Shown: in pieces, positions 59,901 through 64,000 of the stretch
Position numbering within the stretch: position 1 is the stretch's first letter
Layout: each line of letters starts with the position of its first letter
Assembly: GCA_016169945.1 (NCBI GenBank)
Contig: JADLSH010000052.1
Coordinates: 620,001-684,000, forward strand
Length of the DNA: 64,000 bases
Reading direction: 5' to 3'
Source of the DNA: Trachythela sp. YZ-2020
Lineage: Eukaryota; Cnidaria; Anthozoa; Malacalcyonacea; Clavulariidae
Program-made: the position numbers and the translations under genes
The notes under the pieces: generated by a model
What the model saw: the letters and a program-made list of their open reading frames with translations, nothing else
What the model was told of the DNA's origin: nothing
Database searches by the model: none

Positions 59901-61438
59901 TATTTCAGATTATCAACCCTCTCTCAGGCCCAAACAACAAATGGCCTTCAGTTTCTAACGCCAAGCTTCCTCCAATCCCAAACTTCATGCATCCTACAAT
60001 CCCTAAAGACGTGCCTCGCTTAACCGCTGAATTGATGGGGCGTTCGTTTTCTGCTAACCAACCAAGGCGTCTTCCACGTTCTAACCTAAACATTTTACTT
60101 TCTAAAGACAAGCCTTCAAAATCTAACTTCACGCTACTTTCAATTCCTAACATCACGCATTCTGTAATCTCTGACTCCAAGCTTCCTCCAATGCCAAACA
60201 TCACGCATGCTTTAATACTTAACATCACGCATCCATTACTCCCTAACCTAAAGATTCCTTCATTCTCTAACATCACGCAACCTTTAATCCCTGACATCAA
60301 ACTTCCTTCAATTTCTAACATCACGCATCCTGTACTCCATAACCTAAAGATTCCTTCATTCTCTAACATCACGCAACCTTTAATCCCTGACATCAAACTT
60401 CCTTCAATTTCTAACGTCATGCATCCTTTAATCTCTACCCTGAATCATACTTCAATTCCTACCATTAAGCGTCCTTCAACGCCAAATTTCAAGCTTACTG
60501 CAATTCTTAAAGACGTGCGTAGTTCAATTTTGAAAAGAATGCGACCTGGAGAATCAGCGGTTCGTCTACGCACTGGAACGTTAGACATGTCATTCTCTAA
60601 AGACAATACTCTTTCAATCCCTAACAAAACGCTACATTTAATCCCTGACGTCAAGCGTTCTTCAATCCCTAACATTACGCAACCTTTAATCCCTAACTTA
60701 AAGTTTCATCCAACTTCTAACTTTACGCTTCTTGCAGTCCTCCCTGCCCTCAAGCCTCTTTCAATCTTTAACTTCACGCTTCCTTCCATTCCTTCCATTC
60801 CTAACATCACGCATCCTGTACTCCATAACCTAAAGATTCCTTCATTCTCTAACATCACGCAACCTTTAATCCCTGACATCAAACTTCCTTCAATTTCTAA
60901 CGTCATGCATCCTTTAAACTCTACCCTGAATCATACTTCAATTCCTACCATTAAGCGTCCTTCAACGCCAAATTTCAAGCTTACTGCAATTCTTAAAAAC
61001 GTGGCTAGTTTAAGTTTGAATACAAAGAAACATGGAGACCCAAGCTTTCGTCGACGCTCTTTCGGGTTAGTCATGTCAATCTCTAAATACAATACTCTTT
61101 CAATCCCTAACAAAACGCTACCTTTAATCCCTGACGTCAAGCGTTCTTCAATCCCTAACATTACGCAACCTTTAATCTCTTACTTCAAGTTTAATTCAAC
61201 TTCTAACTTCAAGCCTCTTTCAATCTTTAACTTCACGCTTCCTTTAATCCCTAACATTACGCAACCTTTAATGCCTAACCTCAAGTTTCATTCAACTTCT
61301 AACTTTACGCTTCCTTCAGTCCCTACCCTCAAGCCTACTTCAATCCCTAACTTCAAGCTTCCTACAATCTCTAACAACAAGAGGCCTTCATTCTCTAATG
61401 GCAAGTCGTCTACAATTTCATGGAAAAATTAGTTTCAG
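50995..61438 (+). CDS. Secreted protein: signal peptide, six-cysteine module, octad-repeat domain
   Basis: Exons 50,995-51,156, 53,355-53,393, 54,042-54,134 and 59,909-61,438 join in phase 0; donors are GTATGA, GTATGA and GTTGGT, acceptors are all CAG. Coding ends at TAG 61,430-61,432; 605 codons. Exon 1 encodes a signal peptide (MRSLTVLMLSVCVLFCADGQ) and an acidic/lysine linker (GNSKDGKNDKDGENK). Exons 2 and 3 carry six cysteines spaced C-x3-C-x6-C-x8-C-x6-C-x3-C. Exon 4 (507 residues) is an 8-residue repeat, xPSIxNIx (LPSISNIT, HPLIPNIK), with about 20 N-x-T sequons (mostly NIT, NFT) and three basic spacers (KRMRPGE, FRRRSFG, QPRRLPRS types). Both copies keep exon 4 open, but the 24-bp repeat favours open frames on either strand. 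Intron 3 holds the foldback element. I do not recognise the family; it could be an adhesive, mucin-like or capsule/matrix protein. A broken copy lies in the left arm. Confidence 0.65.
51960..52930. mobile_element. Right-arm-only insertion, unclassified
   Basis: The left arm at about 21,600-21,650 lacks about 1 kb present here. It begins near a GACGATATCGTC palindrome (about 51,971) and ends at about 52,930 (GTCTAGGAG). No TIR or ORF identified. Confidence 0.55.
53880..53968 (-). mobile_element. Short retro-insert with TTTA tail, right arm only
   Basis: ATATTA-type duplication at both edges; left arm uninterrupted. Same CCAATTACTGCGGG core as at 39,129-39,276. It lies 73 bp before exon 3 of the secreted gene, in the intron. 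Confidence 0.8.
55532..55923. mobile_element. TIR insertion, ATCGA duplication, right arm only
   Basis: Ends GGGGTCCGCCACG and CGTGACGGACCC, flanked by ATCGA; the left arm lacks it. The interior has many TGATTTC/GAAATCA motifs. 392 bp. Confidence 0.8.
56205..57637. mobile_element. TTAA-flanked insertion, right arm only, with a 95-bp hairpin
   Basis: Flanked by TTAA at 56,201-56,204 and 57,638-57,641; the left arm has ATCTTTAAAGAGATATT uninterrupted. The ends do not match as inverted repeats. Open frames (56,343-56,699 and others) are not recognised. Contains a strong palindrome at 57,349-57,443. Confidence 0.65.
57349..57443. repeat. 95-bp near-perfect hairpin
   Basis: Arms TTAGTCGCC...GGTGATTACAAGCCTATAGT and its complement, separated by about 10 bp with CGCCTTCGG repeats. 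Likely a terminal fragment of a foldback-type repeat. Confidence 0.85.
58368..59039. mobile_element. TTAA-specific TIR element (piggyBac/Kolobok-type site), non-autonomous
   Basis: TTAA at 58,364-58,367 and 59,040-59,043; ends GGTGGCTCGATATAG and CTGTATCGATCCACC. The left arm shows AGTTAATTAAACG without insert. A partial copy lies at 10,222-10,690 outside the arms. Confidence 0.85.
59909..61420 (+). repeat. 24-bp coding minisatellite (octad repeat), with higher-order modules
   Basis: Repeats such as CTTCCTTCAATTTCTAACAT run in a 24-bp period through the exon, in blocks of about 5-12 units separated by three non-repeat spacers. The longer module occurs about three times here and about two times in the left arm (13,905-14,756), so module number differs between the copies. 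Confidence 0.9.
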
Positions 61439-63841
61439 GTAAACCGTCACATTTAACGATTACGTTTAGTAGTAGAAGTTTTAAAACTCTATTTCACGAG
61501 GGAAACATATTATATACAGTAGGTTGGCGAACAAAAGTGCCAATGTTTAGTCGATTTGAATATTCCTAACCAGACATACACAAAAAGTCGTTTGATGTTC
61601 TCTGGACCATTCCATTTAGCCTTGAGTGTTTTAACTTGGTATTTCGAGTCTTCACCATAAGTGTTAATTAGAATATTCACGCTGAACTGAATTTATGAAC
61701 TCTTCTGCATGTATTGTAACATTTTAAAAGTATGTCCACCCGCAATTAAAACAAGTTATTGATTACAACAAATGTATTATTTTTTGTACGCGACATTTTA
61801 GCGACAAATTCATATTTACCTCCGTCAGGAGGTTGTGTTTTCACTTGGTTTTGCTATGCCTGTGTGTTAGTGTGTATGTTTTCCCAGCACGATAATTAAA
61901 AAGCATACATTTTGATACGAAAATTTGTGGAGGTAACGGCGTAGGACATGCAACGCTGATAAGCAATACATTTTTGGTCTAATTTACATGAGAATTTGTT
62001 GATAAATTTAGAATTGAAAGCTTGTATTGCTTTCCCGGCTGAAATGAATTGCCTACATTCTTTACTAAGTATACTAGCTAACAATAATGACTGGTGTAAG
62101 GCTGAATAGATGTTCATATATACGAACCGATATACTAAACATGCATACTGGCCCGGCGCTACGGGGGGTGTGGAGGGTGTGACACCCCCCCCCCACTAAT
62201 TTTATTAGAATATTAAGCTTCAGTCGGCAGAACTACTATTTTAGTCGGCAGACAAATAAATATTGTTGACTAATGAAAATAACTATTAATTATAACTTTT
62301 TAACCTGTTATATAAGGAACGTAATGTTATGTGACCTACCGGGTATAATAAGTCATAAGTTGTGTTTTGCGCTTTTTGCTAAATTTGCGTGGTGTCAGAA
62401 GTTTCTCAAAGCAGAGTTCGTCAACCAAAACTTTTTGTTTTGCTCGTAATAACATTGCGGTATCAAACTAATTGTTTTCATGCAAAACATCCTGTTTGTA
62501 TTCAGCAATGAGAGTGCGATATTAGCGGGCGTCATTTGAAGACCTCCAATGGAAACTCGATAGGATATAGTCGTCGGTGCAAGTTTGTTTGTCAGTCGTT
62601 TCAATGGCCTTACACCCCCCTGTAAAAATTCCTAACGACGGTCCTGCATGCATGCATCAGCATGCAGGATAGTCACAAAATTTGAGCACGCGAGTCGGGA
62701 TTCAAAAGCACAATTGAGGAATTTGATACTATTCCCAACTAAACAGTATCAAAAGTGGCTGACGTAAGGCTGAAAAGAAAATATCAAAGCCATCAGCGTT
62801 CGTATATACCAACCATACGGATTACGGATCGATATACCGGAAGATTTTATCAAACATTTGGGTAATGAATTTTATATTTTTTCAGATCACCAATGACAAG
62901 AATAATTATACTCCAATGAAACAAGATGATCCATAAATGACCTTTCTAATATAATTAATTAGGGAACTAGATTGGGACACATAGCTACTTCTCCTTTACT
63001 ACACACCATATATTAATTAATATTTGCGAATCGTCCTTTTAAAAAGATAACTAAAGATATAGCATGTAATTGGTTATCCTATTGAAGTTTAATTTGTAAA
63101 TTTCTGTATTGTTGTCAGTTGTATTTCTTATTAAAATTTTTGTCAGACTTGCAATATTATTTGACGTGTGTTTTATCGGGTTTGCATTTAAGTATTTAGT
63201 CGTGTGTATTTACTTATGATTTATGTTGGTCAAGTTAGTTACGTTGGTTACGTTGGGGAGTTAGTCAGCTACCCGAATGGAAAGCTAGAAATGATGACAA
63301 ATGTCGATGGCGGTTCTTCAGATTTGGCCACTTGCACTGCTTTACGGTAATAAAGTTAGCGAGATAGATATTTTATACTGTTAAACTGGTTAATGTATCG
63401 AAGTGAATACGTGACTTCGGGACTAAGTACATGGACGATTTTCAGCCCGGGCTGAAATCGCTTCACAATTATATATTGTACGATTCAGCCCTGGCAGAGT
63501 GAAGTTAAACCATGTACAGTGTACGTCTCAAGTTTCAGCGTGATATTTTTATCACTGCATTCCCTGGCAGAAGTAATAAGTCCCAAAAAACTGCTATAAT
63601 TTCATTCATTTAAATGCTGATTACCATTTGACTTGTATGAAATTGCTGTTGCATATACTGATGCCGCCCAGGATGAAACTTCACCCGGGTAGCCCAGACC
63701 GCACTAAAATACCAGCACGGGCTGTCGGTTTCAGCTCGGTTACTAATCTGGAATTAAGGGGACGTTGGGCTGCAAAATCGCCAGGCAATGAATCCCTTTG
63801 ATATTTTGTTGAACACGAGCACATAACACCAGATATATTTT
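61439..63841. other. 3' flank: conserved splice signals, right-only insert, no gene recognised
   Basis: Begins at a GTAAAC donor just after the stop codon, present in both arms. About 61,504-62,850 is absent from the left arm and unclassified. A conserved acceptor (TTTTTTCAG at 62,885) precedes a short in-frame sequence ending at a stop near 62,936. An AATAAA hexamer occurs at about 63,348. Confidence 0.45.
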
Positions 63842-64000
63842 ATTGACCTGGCTACAGTCTTTGATACCGTTGACCATTCTCTTTTATTTGATAAGCTCGC
63901 CTCATCTGCATGGTCTCTCCAATGAATCTGTCAACTGGTTCAAGTCATACCTAACCAATAGAAATCAACTAACCGCCGTGGCTAACACTGTTTCCTGCTT
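63842..64000 (+). pseudogene. LINE reverse transcriptase fragment (palm domain start)
   Basis: Reads TVFDTVDHSLLFDKLA, then after a frame change HGLSNESVNWFKSYL and TNRNQLTAVANTVS. The AFDTVDHxxLLxKL and W-F-x-SYL-x-NR-x-Q blocks are typical of CR1/L2/Jockey-type reverse transcriptases. The frameshift near 63,905 and the position at the end of the inverted-repeat homology show a truncated copy; it continues beyond the window. Confidence 0.75.

Larger units (their letters stand above)
51098..63815. repeat. Right arm of the large inverted duplication
   Basis: Reverse-complement match of 12,860-30,099, covering the exons, introns, foldback element and 3' flank. Right-only insertions: about 51,960-52,930, 53,880-53,968, 55,532-55,923, 56,205-57,637, 58,368-59,039 and about 61,504-62,850. 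Homology ends near 63,815, just before a LINE fragment. Confidence 0.9.

Noticed and set aside
59905..60420. Long minus-strand open frame antisense to the octad-repeat exon (MTLEIEGSLMSGIKGCVMLE...)
   Set aside because: A 24-bp repeat lacking stops in one frame tends to be open on the other strand too. The plus strand has the signal peptide, splice sites and phase; the minus strand has none.

Overview
The window is animal genomic DNA, most likely from a cnidarian. Genes are split by GT-AG introns, intergenic DNA is AT-rich and packed with transposons, and one coding region resembles the pore-forming jellyfish-toxin family known from medusozoans. No bacterial gene organisation is present. Most of the 64 kb is mobile DNA, and the real or once-real genes are few.

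Layout. (1) 1-5,560: three diverged direct copies of a unit of about 1.1 kb, interrupted by a pogo/Tigger-like element, a LINE fragment and a MITE, ending just upstream of a TATA box. (2) 5,626-10,021: jellyfish-toxin-like gene with a probable 5'UTR exon, a 2.9-kb intron and a main exon carrying a signal peptide; its frame is broken near 9,420. (3) 12,860-30,099 and 51,098-63,815: a large inverted duplication, roughly 95% identical where compared in coding sequence, with a 21-kb spacer. Each arm carries a copy of one gene for a secreted protein: signal-peptide exon, small exon, six-cysteine exon, and a long exon of 8-residue (24-bp) repeats dense in N-glycosylation sequons. The right copy (50,995-61,438) appears intact; the left is truncated and frameshifted. 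Each arm also carries a 4.5-5.1 kb foldback element in an intron, and many insertions are present in only one arm, so the arms act as each other's empty-site controls. (4) 22,017-29,244, inserted in the left arm: a 7.2-kb transposon with terminal inverted repeats and a 9-bp target duplication, encoding a HIRAN-like protein and an unrecognised three-exon protein. (5) 30,100-32,300: remains of a PIF/Harbinger element (MYB/SANT-like protein and DDE transposase, convergent). (6) 33,700-47,000: a UBZ-CUE-HECT ubiquitin-ligase-like gene convergent with an IS3-like integrase gene, the latter broken by nested hAT-type insertions with clear 8-bp target duplications. (7) 63,842-64,000: start of a LINE reverse-transcriptase fragment.

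The most interesting items are the duplicated repeat/sequon-rich secreted-protein gene, which I do not recognise; the transposon-associated UBZ-CUE-HECT gene with intact splicing next to a dead integrase; the 7.2-kb HIRAN-encoding transposon; and the tandem array upstream of the toxin-like gene. Exon-intron models come from splice signals and phase read by eye, and repeat boundaries were compared by eye, so arm ends are good to roughly tens of bases.
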